Of a stretch of DNA of 10,687 nt, positions 1-6,446 are shown piece by piece. The translations under genes were made by a program, and so were the position numbers. Below the pieces are notes generated by a model. The model saw only the letters and a list, made by a program, of their open reading frames with translations, was not told the origin of the DNA and searched no databases. How positions within the stretch are numbered: position 1 is the stretch's first letter; each line of letters begins with the position of its first letter. The stretch lies in the NCBI GenBank assembly GCA_004554245.1, contig SFND01000037.1:1-10687 (forward strand), in the 5' to 3' direction. This DNA comes from Oribacterium sp. (GTDB lineage Bacteria > Bacillota_A > Clostridia > Lachnospirales > Lachnospiraceae).

Positions 1-1211
1 GTGAGATCACGGTAGACCTGTGTGCGGATGGCGTGAAGATCGATGGTCAGAGTAAGACAGTAACGGAAGCGGACGGCTGGACCTACAGCTGGAACAACCT
101 CGACAAGTATAAGGATGGAAAGGAAATCACGTATACAGTTGAGGAAGCGATGATCGTGGAGGGTTACATTCCGAGTTATGATGATGCACATATCAACGTG
201 ACCAACACGCATACTCCGGAAACAACCAGTGTCCTCGTTAAGAAGACCTGGGATGATTCCAACGATGCGTCTGGTAAGCGCCCTTCTGAAATCAAGGTGA
301 ACCTTCTTGCGGATGGAAATAAGATCCAGGATGCGACCGTAACGGCGGATGCAAGTGGTGACTGGTCTTATGAGTTCACGGGTCTTCCAGTATATAAGGA
401 AGGAAAGGTAGGCCAGAAGATCACTTACACCGTAACCGAGGAAGAGATTCCGGGTTATGTACTGACGAGTTCGGAGTCTTCTACAAAGGACGGTAAGACC
501 GTAGTACAGCTGACGAATAAGTCGATCGATTTCAAGGTCAACAAGTTCGAGCGTACGGGTACGCGTGAGCTCGATGGTGCGAAGATCCAGATTAAGGATT
601 CCACAGGCGCAGTAATTGCGGAGTGGATTTCGAAGTCGGGTGAGACGCATGATTTCGGTTCGAGCCTGAAGGCGGGGGAGACCTACACGATTCACGAGGA
701 GACAGCGCCGAGCGGTTATTACACGATCAGCGATATGAACTTCACCGTGGATGCGAAGGGTCAGATCACGCTGGCGGGCAGCTCCGATGATGTCAAGCTT
801 GAGGATGGTGTCATCAAGATCTGTGATGAGCGGATCAAGTCCTCCGGCGGTGGCGGTGGTGGAGATCATCCGCATCCGCTTCCGGAGACCACCCCGGCTG
901 AGACGACACCTGAGGAGACGACGGTACCGGAAACCACGCCGGTAGAGACGACAACTCCGGATGGCAGCAATGGTGGAAACCATGGTCCGTCCGAGGAGGT
1001 CGAGACCGATGAGTATGGTCGAGTAAGAGGTGCGAACCGTGGCAAGAACAAGAAGGGCCAGGATGGTGGTAATGTAAAGGGAGCGAACAGAGGAAAGACG
1101 AGAACGGGCGATGAGTCCATGATGTCGATCTTCGGTCTTGGATTCCTGGCAGCCGTACTGGTACTGCTCGGATGGTTCGGTATCCGATTCACGAAGAGAA
1201 ATCGCCGTTAA
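1..1211 (+). CDS. Cna_B/SpaA-type surface adhesin, 3' part
   Basis: The gene enters from the left edge; the reading frame begins at base 3, with no start in the window. The visible 403 residues hold the end of one Cna_B repeat (about 1-72), a complete Cna_B repeat (76-172, with VLVKKTW and ending QLTN) and a SpaA-like repeat (175-276, KFERTG, EETAPSGYY). These folds are normally locked by Lys-Asn isopeptide bonds with a Glu as catalyst. A Gly run and a Pro/Thr/Glu stalk of ETTP units follow (about 280-320). The C-terminus is a wall-sorting signal: VKGANRGKTRTGD, one hydrophobic span (about 374-394) and the tail TKRNRR. There is no LPXTG; related clostridial proteins often carry a GAxRxxxxTGD-like motif instead, so anchoring by a sortase is inferred. 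Likely an adhesin or pilus-like wall protein. Codons are less GC-rich than in the neighbours. It ends at the terminator 1223-1256. Confidence 0.9.
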   Translation, partial: EITVDLCADGVKIDGQSKTVTEADGWTYSWNNLDKYKDGKEITYTVEEAMIVEGYIPSYDDAHINVTNTHTPETTSVLVKKTWDDSNDASGKRPSEIKVNLLADGNKIQDATVTADASGDWSYEFTGLPVYKEGKVGQKITYTVTEEEIPGYVLTSSESSTKDGKTVVQLTNKSIDFKVNKFERTGTRELDGAKIQIKDSTGAVIAEWISKSGETHDFGSSLKAGETYTIHEETAPSGYYTISDMNFTVDAKGQITLAGSSDDVKLEDGVIKICDERIKSSGGGGGGDHPHPLPETTPAETTPEETTVPETTPVETTTPDGSNGGNHGPSEEVETDEYGRVRGANRGKNKKGQDGGNVKGANRGKTRTGDESMMSIFGLGFLAAVLVLLGWFGIRFTKRNRR

Positions 1212-1222
1212 TTCGGTAAACG

Positions 1223-1256
1223 AAGAGGGGACAGGCCATGCGGCCTGTCCCCTCTT
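1223..1256. terminator. Bidirectional intrinsic terminator
   Basis: A 15-bp perfect stem (AAGAGGGGACAGGCC at 1223-1237, its complement at 1242-1256) closes on the loop ATGC. The arm ends give A-rich and T-rich flanks on both strands. It lies 11 nt after the adhesin stop and 8 nt from the stop of the convergent dtd gene, so it can serve both. Confidence 0.88.
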
Positions 1257-1264
1257 TATAACAT

Positions 1265-1720
1265 TTATTCTCCAAACAGCTGCTGGGAATCCAGCATCAG
1301 GGTGAATGGTCCGTCGTTCAGCAGCTCGACCTTCATGTCGGCGCCGAAGCGGCCGTGCTCGACGGTCGGCACGTACTTCCGGCACTCGGCCATGAAATAC
1401 TCGTAGAGAGCATTGGCCTTATCAGGGGCACCGGCCTCGATGAAGCTCGGGCGGTTGCCCTTCTTACAGTTCGCGTAGAGGGTGAACTGGCTCACGACGA
1501 GCAGCTCGCCGCCGACATCAGCGAGGGAGCAGTTGGTCTTGCCGTTTTCGTCCGGGAAGATCCGGAGTCCGCAGATTTTCTTGACCATGCGGTCTGCGAG
1601 CGTCTCGGTATCCGTTTCGGCGACGCCGAGGAGGATGAGGAAGCCGCGGCCGATGTGGCCGATCTGTTCACCGTCGACCGTGACGGAGGCGTGGTTGACG
1701 ACCTGGATGACACATCTCAT
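1265..1720 (-). CDS. dtd: D-aminoacyl-tRNA deacylase
   Basis: A 151-residue protein of the usual DTD length. The enzyme removes D-amino acids (and Gly) mischarged on tRNA and so protects translation from D-Tyr and similar residues; it works in the cytosol as a dimer. Both family signatures are visible: SQFTLYA (residues 77-83), which holds the active-site Ser-Gln-x-Thr, and NDGPFTLMLDS (135-145), which holds the Gly-cisPro pair (137-138) that excludes L-amino acids. The family more often has GPVT, so GPFT is a mild variant. The ATG has an AAGGAG site 7 nt upstream, lying in the gap and end of the DUF4250 gene. The two genes are 12 nt apart and are almost certainly co-transcribed. Confidence 0.95.
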   Translation of the reverse strand: MRCVIQVVNHASVTVDGEQIGHIGRGFLILLGVAETDTETLADRMVKKICGLRIFPDENGKTNCSLADVGGELLVVSQFTLYANCKKGNRPSFIEAGAPDKANALYEYFMAECRKYVPTVEHGRFGADMKVELLNDGPFTLMLDSQQLFGE

Positions 1721-1732
1721 AGTGGTTTCTCC

Positions 1733-1909
1733 TTACTTAAACTGATTCTGCTCGCGGTTGTAGTGGTAGTCGATGCCGGCGAGGGTCGCTTCGATGGTGG
1801 CCTGGTCGGCGTCGAGCGCGTCGCAGAGGGCCTCGAGCGAGTCGTAGTTGTCGCGGAGCTGGGTGTTCAGGTAGCTCAGCAGCATGACGGGATCCTTCGG
1901 TAAATTCAT
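1733..1909 (-). CDS. DUF4250 family small protein
   Basis: A 58-residue gene starting MNLPKDPVMLLSYLNTQLRD and ending YNREQNQFK. This matches the DUF4250 pattern known to me (NLPxDPxMLLSxxNxxLRD, then a small helical body with LxxLC and a final DYxYxxxxNQF). Function is not established for this family. The ATG follows GAAAGGA at a good distance. No signal peptide or membrane segment is present; the central part (residues 24-46) reads as two short helices. It is the first gene of a pair with dtd and is transcribed away from hinT; the hinT promoter sits 18 nt or more upstream on the other strand. Confidence 0.85.
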   Translation of the reverse strand: MNLPKDPVMLLSYLNTQLRDNYDSLEALCDALDADQATIEATLAGIDYHYNREQNQFK

Positions 1910-1926
1910 CTTCGTTCCTTTCTATG

Positions 1927-1955
1927 TTGTGAAATTCTGATCAAAATACTATAAT
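1927..1955 (+). promoter_or_regulatory. Sigma-A-type promoter for hinT-murG-mtnN
   Basis: TTGTGA (1927-1932), 17 nt, then a perfect TATAAT (1950-1955) in an AT-rich patch. Transcription would start near 1962, giving a leader of about 160 nt before hinT. A TATAGT on the opposite strand (1953-1948) overlaps it and could serve the divergent DUF4250-dtd pair, but it has no good -35. Confidence 0.6.
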
Positions 1956-1961
1956 GTTCAG

Positions 1962-2123
1962 TAATCTGCGGTTCTATGAGCTGCCGCGCGGGCCGACACT
2001 GAGAGGCCGGCCACGCCCGCGGTCATGAGCGCGCACAGACTGACCGCGGCGAGATGTACCAGGCGCCGGAGGCATTGGCCCCGGACAGGGTACAGGAAGC
2101 CGCATCCGAAAGGAGTATAGCAT
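1962..2123 (+). promoter_or_regulatory. GC-rich structured 5' leader of hinT
   Basis: About 160 nt lie between the predicted transcript start and the hinT ATG. It is very GC-rich. It holds an 8-bp perfect hairpin, CCGCGGTC (2017-2024) with GACCGCGG (2042-2049), and the palindrome GGCCGGCC near 2005. A 31-codon ORF begins ATG at 2025 and ends TAG at 2118-2120, just after the hinT ribosome site (AAAGGAG 2109-2115); it is very Arg-rich and has no ribosome site of its own. No riboswitch class is recognised. A regulatory role is only inferred from length and structure. Confidence 0.3.
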
Positions 2124-2552
2124 ATGAGAGACGAGAATTGTATTTTCTGTAAGCTTGCCAATGGAGATATTCCGACGACCACCCTCTACGAGGATGACAC
2201 CTTCCGCGTGATTTTCGACGCGAGCCCGGCGACGGTGGGGCACGTCTTGATCATCCCGAAGGAGCATTATGAGGACCTCACGCAGCTGCCGGACGAGGTG
2301 GCAGCGCAGGTGATGCCGCTCGCGCGTCGTATCGGCATCGCGGAGATGGAGGCGCTCGGCGCGAAGGGCTTTAACGTCGTGCAGAACAACGGCGAGGCGG
2401 CCGGTCAGACCGTACATCATTTCCACACGCACGTGATTCCGCGCTACGGCACAGAGGACGAGATGGTGCTCTGGAAGCCGGGTACGACCGACGCGGCGGA
2501 GCTTGCGGATACCTGCGAGAAGCTGCAGGCGGCGCTGAACAACGAGCGCTGA
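2124..2552 (+). CDS. hinT: HIT family nucleotide hydrolase (HinT-like)
   Basis: A 142-residue protein, typical of bacterial HinT. It carries the histidine triad HFHTH (H99, H101, H103; the middle His is the expected nucleophile) in the context QTVHHFHTHVIPR, preceded by NVVQNNGEAAGQ, which forms the nucleotide pocket. An N-terminal CIFC (C6, C9) is the zinc pair seen in many HIT proteins. Family members hydrolyse purine phosphoramidates and aminoacyl- or acyl-adenylates; the physiological substrate is unclear. The start is supported by AAAGGAG (2109-2115) with 8 nt spacing. It is the first gene after the promoter at 1927. No terminator follows and murG begins 94 nt downstream, so co-transcription is likely. 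Confidence 0.93.
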   Translation: MRDENCIFCKLANGDIPTTTLYEDDTFRVIFDASPATVGHVLIIPKEHYEDLTQLPDEVAAQVMPLARRIGIAEMEALGAKGFNVVQNNGEAAGQTVHHFHTHVIPRYGTEDEMVLWKPGTTDAAELADTCEKLQAALNNER

Positions 2553-2607
2553 TAGCATGTCGCTGTGCCCCTGGGCGGACCGCGGGCGCTTCACTAAGCC
2601 TGGGCCA

Positions 2608-2626
2608 ATGCTGGGGGCCGCAGCAT
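2608..2626 (+). other. Small hairpin in hinT-murG gap
   Basis: ATGCTG (2608-2613) and CAGCAT (2621-2626) can pair around a G-rich 7-nt loop, directly upstream of the murG ribosome site GGGAG (2631-2635). It has no T-run, so it is not a terminator. A role in RNA processing or translation is possible but unsupported. Confidence 0.25.
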
Positions 2627-2646
2627 AGATGGGAGTATTTTATTCG

Positions 2647-3729
2647 ATGATGACGAAAAAGATCGTGCTGACCGGTGGGGGTACCGCCGGCCATGTCACT
2701 GCAAATATCGCACTGATGCCGCGTCTTCGGGCGGACGGCTATGAGGTGCACTACATCGGTTCCTACGACGGCATCGAGAAGAAGATGATGGAGCGCGAGG
2801 AGGTGCCGTACACGGGGATCTCCACGGGTAAGCTGCGTCGCTACTTCGATCTCCGGAATTTTTCGGACCCGATCCGTGTGCTGAAGGGCTACGGGGAGGC
2901 GAAGCGGGCGCTGCGGCGGATCCAGCCGGACATCGTGTTCAGTAAGGGTGGCTTCGTGGCCGTGCCGGTGGTCTGGGCGGCGCATGCCCTGCATATCCCG
3001 GTGGTGACGCATGAGTCCGACATGACGCCGGGACTCGCAAACAAGCTCTGCCTCCGTGCGGCGAGCCGGATCTGCTGCAACTTCCCGGAGACGACGAAGT
3101 CCCTCCCGGCGGGCAAGGCCGTGCTGACGGGTTCGCCGATTCGTGAGAAGCTGCTCCAGGGCACCCGCGAGGAGGGTCTCGCGATGACCGGCTTCAGCGG
3201 TAAGAAGCCGGTGCTGATGGAGATCGGTGGTTCCCTGGGCTCTGTGGCGATCAATACAGCGCTCCGCGCGATGCTGTCGCAGCTCCTCGAGAAGTACGAC
3301 GTGATCCACATCTGTGGGAAGGGCAACCTCGACGAGCGTCTCGCGGACACGCCGGGCTATAAGCAGTACGAGTTTCTGTCCGACGGACTCCGGAATCTCT
3401 ACGCCCTCGCGGACGTCGTGATTTCCCGCGCCGGTGCCAATGTCATCTGCGAGCTGCTGGCACTGAAGAAGCCGAATATCCTGATCCCGCTGCCGCTCGA
3501 TCAGAGCCGCGGTGATCAGATCCTGAACGCGGAGTCCTTCGAGAAGCAGGGCTTCAGCTATGTCCTCGACCAGCATGCGATGGAGAAGGACTCGACGCTC
3601 CTCTCGACGGCCATCGAAACCGTCTATGCGAAGCGCGCCCAGTACATCGCGGCCATGGAACAGTCCCAGCAGGGGAACGGCGTCGATCAGGTCATCGCTG
3701 TGCTGCGGGAAGTCGTAAATAATAATTAA
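2647..3729 (+). CDS. murG: MurG, lipid II-forming GlcNAc transferase
   Basis: Transfers GlcNAc from UDP-GlcNAc to undecaprenyl-PP-MurNAc-pentapeptide (lipid I to lipid II) on the inner membrane face. 360 residues, the usual length. The N-terminal half has the glycine loop TGGGTAGH (9-16), GKLRRYFDLRNFSDP (61-75), the second loop FSKGGF (98-103) and HESDMTPGLANK (122-133). The C-terminal half has GGSLGS (194-199) and the UDP-sugar site RAGANVICE (261-269) with DQSRGDQ (285-291). This is a GT-B fold with the sequence style of Firmicute MurG. The ATG at 2647 is chosen because GGGAG lies 11 nt before it and the family starts just before KKIVLTGGG; the in-frame ATG at 2629 has no ribosome site and would put that site inside the gene. 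It lies outside a dcw cluster. mtnN follows after 11 nt. Confidence 0.94.
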   Translation: MMTKKIVLTGGGTAGHVTANIALMPRLRADGYEVHYIGSYDGIEKKMMEREEVPYTGISTGKLRRYFDLRNFSDPIRVLKGYGEAKRALRRIQPDIVFSKGGFVAVPVVWAAHALHIPVVTHESDMTPGLANKLCLRAASRICCNFPETTKSLPAGKAVLTGSPIREKLLQGTREEGLAMTGFSGKKPVLMEIGGSLGSVAINTALRAMLSQLLEKYDVIHICGKGNLDERLADTPGYKQYEFLSDGLRNLYALADVVISRAGANVICELLALKKPNILIPLPLDQSRGDQILNAESFEKQGFSYVLDQHAMEKDSTLLSTAIETVYAKRAQYIAAMEQSQQGNGVDQVIAVLREVVNNN

Positions 3730-3740
3730 GAGGTTTAGAA

Positions 3741-4433
3741 ATGATTGGAATTATTGGAGCAATGGATGAAGAGGTCGAGAAGCTGCAGGCGGACATCACC
3801 GACGCAGTGACCGAAGTACACAACGGCCTTACCTTCGTGACCGGTCAGCTGAACGGGAAGGACGTCACCGTGGTGCGCTCCGGCATTGGCAAGGTCAATG
3901 CTGGCGCCTGCACAGCGGTGCTGATCGACCGCTTCGCTGTGGACTGCGTCATCAACACCGGGATCGCCGGATCCCTCGACGCCCACATCAACATTGGAGA
4001 CATTGTCCTCTCCGAGGATGCGGTGCAGTACGACATGGACGCGACGAACTTCGGCTACCAGCTCGGCGAGATCCCGCGCGTCGGCACCATGGCCTTCCAC
4101 GCGGACGATCGTCTGATCGCTGCCGCGGAGGAGGAGAACCGCCGCGTGAACCCGGAGATCCGCACCTTCATCGGCCGCGTCTGCAGCGGTGACAAGTTCG
4201 TCTCCGACAGCGACACGAAGAACTGGATCATCAAGCACTTCCAGGGCCGCTGCTGCGAGATGGAGGGCGCGGCCATCGCCCAGATCGCATGGCAGAATAA
4301 GGTGCCGTTCGTCATCATCCGTGCCATCTCCGACAAGGCCGACGACTCCGCCCACGTGGACTACCCGACCTTTGAAAAGCAGGCCATCGAGCACTGCGTG
4401 AAGCTCACCGAAGCACTCGTAGCGAGAATCTGA
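3741..4433 (+). CDS. mtnN: 5'-methylthioadenosine/S-adenosylhomocysteine nucleosidase
   Basis: A 230-residue cytosolic dimeric hydrolase. It cleaves adenine from methylthioadenosine and S-adenosylhomocysteine, relieving product inhibition of methyl transfer and polyamine synthesis, and giving S-ribosylhomocysteine, the precursor of AI-2 where LuxS exists. The start GIIGAMDEE gives the catalytic-site Glu (E11, equivalent to Glu12 of the E. coli enzyme). CEMEGAAIAQ (172-181) gives the ribose-binding Glu175. RAISD (194-198) gives the proton-donor Asp198. SGIGKVNAG (47-55) and NTGIAG (72-77) are the usual glycine loops. All key residues are present. AAGAGG sits 7 nt before the ATG. It is the last gene of the hinT-murG-mtnN run and is followed by the hairpin at 4552-4591. 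Confidence 0.95.
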   Translation: MIGIIGAMDEEVEKLQADITDAVTEVHNGLTFVTGQLNGKDVTVVRSGIGKVNAGACTAVLIDRFAVDCVINTGIAGSLDAHINIGDIVLSEDAVQYDMDATNFGYQLGEIPRVGTMAFHADDRLIAAAEEENRRVNPEIRTFIGRVCSGDKFVSDSDTKNWIIKHFQGRCCEMEGAAIAQIAWQNKVPFVIIRAISDKADDSAHVDYPTFEKQAIEHCVKLTEALVARI

Positions 4434-4551
4434 TGAGCGAAACATCATGAGGTGCTGTGCCAGACATTCCTCCATGTGCAGGTAAAGGACAACATGCACA
4501 CGAACGCGTAGAGTGGAAGTGCGCATCCATAAGGGAATACTGTTATATCAA

Positions 4552-4591
4552 AAAGACCGTTCCGGCAGCTGTGGCTGTGGGAGCGGTCTTT
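4552..4591. terminator. Terminator hairpin, copy 1 of mirrored pair
   Basis: A 12-bp stem, AAAGACCGTTCC (4552-4563) with GGAGCGGTCTTT (4580-4591) including one G-T pair, plus an inner CAGC/GCTG stem (4566-4569, 4574-4577). It ends transcripts from mtnN on the + strand. On the - strand it is followed by TTTTTGATAT, a better U-tract, and can end the 4686-5777 gene. Its reverse complement matches 6447-6486 at 38 of 40 positions. Confidence 0.8.
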
Positions 4592-4592
4592 A

Positions 4593-4656
4593 AATTTCGT
4601 GATGAAACCGTCAGGCAAGGCGATGCATCCTCTTTTAATTTCATGATGAAGTCGTC
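4593..4656. repeat. Imperfect 20-nt direct repeat
   Basis: 4593-4612 and 4637-4656 agree at 17 of 20 positions (AATTTCrTGATGAA core), 44 nt apart. They lie between the terminator and the stop of the coiled-coil gene. No function is recognised; it may be a decayed short duplication. Confidence 0.5.
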
Positions 4657-4685
4657 ACCATGCTGGTCATCCTTCAGGTCGGAAA

Positions 4686-5777
4686 TCACTGCGCCGGGTG
4701 CTCGAGCTGTGCGACGGCGTCGATGATCGAGGTCGCGCTGCCCTGCTGCAGCATCTCGGCGATGCGGTCGATGTCCTGCGCGTTCATGTGGGCCTTTCCG
4801 AGATACTGCTCGTAGGTCCGGGAGAGGTTCAGCGCCTGCTCCTTCTCCTGGTTCTCGAAGTGCTGGCGGAGCTCGGTGGCTGCCTTGAAGTTTTTCTGAA
4901 GCTCCTCGAGCTGCGGGCGGGCCGCGGTCTCGATCTCATCCGTGATGATGTTCGTCGTCACGGTTTCGAAGGTGTTCTGGGCGCCCTGCTTGCGGCTGAT
5001 GACATCATTGCGCTCCTGCTGCGCCTTCGCGATCTCATCGTCGTACGACTGCAGATTATAGTTCGTGTCATCCGCATCGGTCCGGATGGACTTCGTCAGC
5101 GACTTGATTTTCCTGCGATTGCTGCGGATCTGATTCTTGATCTTCCGACCGTCACGGATCACCGCGGAGTGCTTCCCGATGGTGGCATTCATCAACGACA
5201 CATAGATCCCCCCGATCAGGAGAATGTCTACGACGTAAATCAGTACCAGCTGCCAGATCTTATGCGCCGGGATGAAGTAGTAGATGCCGAACGGGAGTGC
5301 CGCGAAGAACACGACGAAGGTCAGCAGGCAGAGGAAGAGTTCGACGAAGCCGGATGGGCGGAACAGGGTGTAGAACACACTCGAGTTGCAGATCGACGGC
5401 ACATGGTCCCTCTTGAAGATCGCGGCCAGCTGACGCTTCAGCTCCTTGTTCTCGGTGACCAGCGGCTCGGTCTCCCGCTTGATGCGGCCCTTCATGCCCT
5501 CCTTGCGGGCATGCTCGCGCTCGTCCTGCGCCTTCTTGAGACGCGCATCGACCTGACTCAGCTGCTTATCGTAGGTCGCCGTGATCTCATCACCACGCGC
5601 CTTCAGCGTCTTCTGAATCTTGTCCTGCATCTCCTTCCGCGCCTTATCGAGTGCGGCAGACAGCTGCTTCTCCTGCTCGCGCTGCGACTTCAGACTCTCA
5701 CTCACCTTCTGATAAGCAGCGACGGCGATTTTTGCCTCCCCTAAAAACTGCTGTGGATTCTCTATTTCCAGTCCCAT
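4686..5777 (-). CDS. Coiled-coil protein with two membrane segments, unknown function
   Basis: I do not recognise a named family. The 363-residue protein has a long charged, Gln/Lys/Glu-rich helical region (about 25-125) likely to be coiled coil, two hydrophobic spans (about 143-168, GFVELFL to IYYFI; and 174-196, IWQLVL to VSLM) separated by a short PAHK turn, then a second charged helical region (about 205-320) and a mostly polar C-terminus. With two spans the hairpin puts both coiled coils on the same side; the Lys/Arg-rich flanks suggest the cytoplasm. No catalytic motif, signal peptide or ATPase loop is seen. The start MGLEIENPQQF is set by AGGAGG about 10 nt upstream; the in-frame ATG 33 nt earlier has the site inside it. 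It is transcribed away from the 88-aa gene and ends at the hairpin 4552-4591. A structural, scaffold or envelope-stress role is possible but unsupported. Confidence 0.85.
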   Translation of the reverse strand: MGLEIENPQQFLGEAKIAVAAYQKVSESLKSQREQEKQLSAALDKARKEMQDKIQKTLKARGDEITATYDKQLSQVDARLKKAQDEREHARKEGMKGRIKRETEPLVTENKELKRQLAAIFKRDHVPSICNSSVFYTLFRPSGFVELFLCLLTFVVFFAALPFGIYYFIPAHKIWQLVLIYVVDILLIGGIYVSLMNATIGKHSAVIRDGRKIKNQIRSNRRKIKSLTKSIRTDADDTNYNLQSYDDEIAKAQQERNDVISRKQGAQNTFETVTTNIITDEIETAARPQLEELQKNFKAATELRQHFENQEKEQALNLSRTYEQYLGKAHMNAQDIDRIAEMLQQGSATSIIDAVAQLEHPAQ

Positions 5778-5944
5778 GATCTTCCGTCCTCCTGAAAGCG
5801 ATGAATTCATGATTCACACGGTCTTTACTTTTCTGTTTATTTCCATTAAGGTAATAAACTACAGATTTACTTCATCATAGTATCCATATTTGAATAAACC
5901 ATGAACGCAGAACCGCAAAAATAAATTTCTTCCGTTCTGAAACC

Positions 5945-5953
5945 ATTATAGCA
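5945..5953 (-). promoter_or_regulatory. Extended -10 promoter for the coiled-coil gene
   Basis: Read on the - strand, TGCTATAAT is a perfect -10 hexamer (5950-5945) with the TGn extension. The -35 region (TTTATC near 5973) is poor, as is common for extended -10 promoters. The transcript would have a leader of about 160 nt before the ATG at 5777. The surrounding DNA 5811-5960 is AT-rich and otherwise empty. Confidence 0.45.
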
Positions 5954-6010
5954 TTTATCTACTTCGTGATAAACGTAAAGGCGCTTCAGAACGGTTTACA
6001 TCCCCGATTT

Positions 6011-6103
6011 TTTACAGCAGTTCAGGCAGGGGCACCAGAGTGTGACGATACCGAGATCGTTTCTCGACATCGCTTTACAGCAGTTCAGGCAAGGGCACCA
6101 GAG
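6011..6103. repeat. Two 30-nt direct repeats with 33-nt spacer
   Basis: 6011-6040 and 6074-6103 both read TTTACAGCAGTTCAGGCA then rGGGCACCAGAG, 29 of 30 identical, with 33 unrelated nt between them. They lie in the divergent gap upstream of the 88-aa gene. The match stops sharply at both ends. The size is like a single CRISPR repeat-spacer unit, but there are no further copies and no cas genes, so no CRISPR call is made. They could be paired binding sites or a small dispersed repeat. Confidence 0.75.
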
Positions 6104-6138
6104 CGGTCGAGTCAGTTGACATTACAAAGGAGAATCCC

Positions 6139-6405
6139 ATGTTTCGTATGAGTGGCACAATTTATAAGGATGGACGTATCGTTCGGGACTGTGTTTCCCG
6201 CCAGGAGGATTACAGCATGTCCCGTACCGATCGCGTGCTCACCGCGCTGAAGGAAATCTGTGAGTACATGGACCTCGCCGTACCGATCTGGCTCTCCACG
6301 AACATCCGGGAGTTCCAGCGGAAGTCCGTCACCGTCTTCCGCGAAGACTGCTTCATGGAACCGATCAGCTTCGACTACCTCCGCATCGAAGTTATCGAGG
6401 AGTGA
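6139..6405 (+). CDS. Small conserved-looking hypothetical protein
   Basis: 88 residues, no named family recognised. It starts MFRMSGTIYKDGRIVRDCV, has a helical middle (DRVLTALKEICEYMDLAVPIW) and a C-terminal part that alternates like beta strands (IREFQRKSVTVF, FDYLRIEVIEE). No signal peptide, membrane span or Cys cluster. It looks like a compact soluble, possibly regulatory or adaptor protein; I have the impression of similar small proteins in Lachnospiraceae but cannot name one. AAAGGAG lies 6 nt before the ATG at 6139; a second in-frame ATG at 6148 is too far from it. The gene stands alone between the direct repeats (6011-6103) and the terminator 6447-6486, back to back with the coiled-coil gene. 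A TTGACA at 6116 is too close to the start to be its -35. Confidence 0.8.
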   Translation: MFRMSGTIYKDGRIVRDCVSRQEDYSMSRTDRVLTALKEICEYMDLAVPIWLSTNIREFQRKSVTVFREDCFMEPISFDYLRIEVIEE

Positions 6406-6446
6406 GGAAAACCAATTTGTTTCCAGTGAAAAAACATCCAATCAAA

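Noticed and set aside
2629..2646. ATG 2629 as the murG start
   Set aside because: No ribosome site before it; GGGAG at 2631-2635 fits the ATG at 2647, which also matches the family's N-terminus.
2371..3576. Long open frame antisense to murG and hinT
   Set aside because: It lies opposite well-recognised genes, is Arg/His-rich low-sense protein, and has no ribosome site; it is a product of GC-rich codon use.
4698..5744. 348-codon open frame antisense to the coiled-coil gene
   Set aside because: The opposite strand has the AGGAGG-led start, membrane spans and coiled coils; the antisense frame is Leu/Arg-rich and lacks a ribosome site.
5778..5810. Earlier ATG (5810) as start of the coiled-coil protein
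   Set aside because: The AGGAGG site lies inside this extension and is correctly spaced for the ATG at 5777.
6011..6103. CRISPR array
   Set aside because: Only two repeat copies, one spacer, no leader, no cas gene in the window; reported as a direct repeat only.
6116..6121. TTGACA as a -35 for the 88-aa gene
   Set aside because: Only 18 nt before the start codon, leaving no room for a -10 and the ribosome site.
5966..6151. 61-codon open frame (+) covering the 30-nt repeats, giving a repeated FTAVQA motif
   Set aside because: No ribosome site, and it overlaps the well-supported start of the 88-aa gene; the repeated motif simply reflects the DNA repeat with its 63-nt period.
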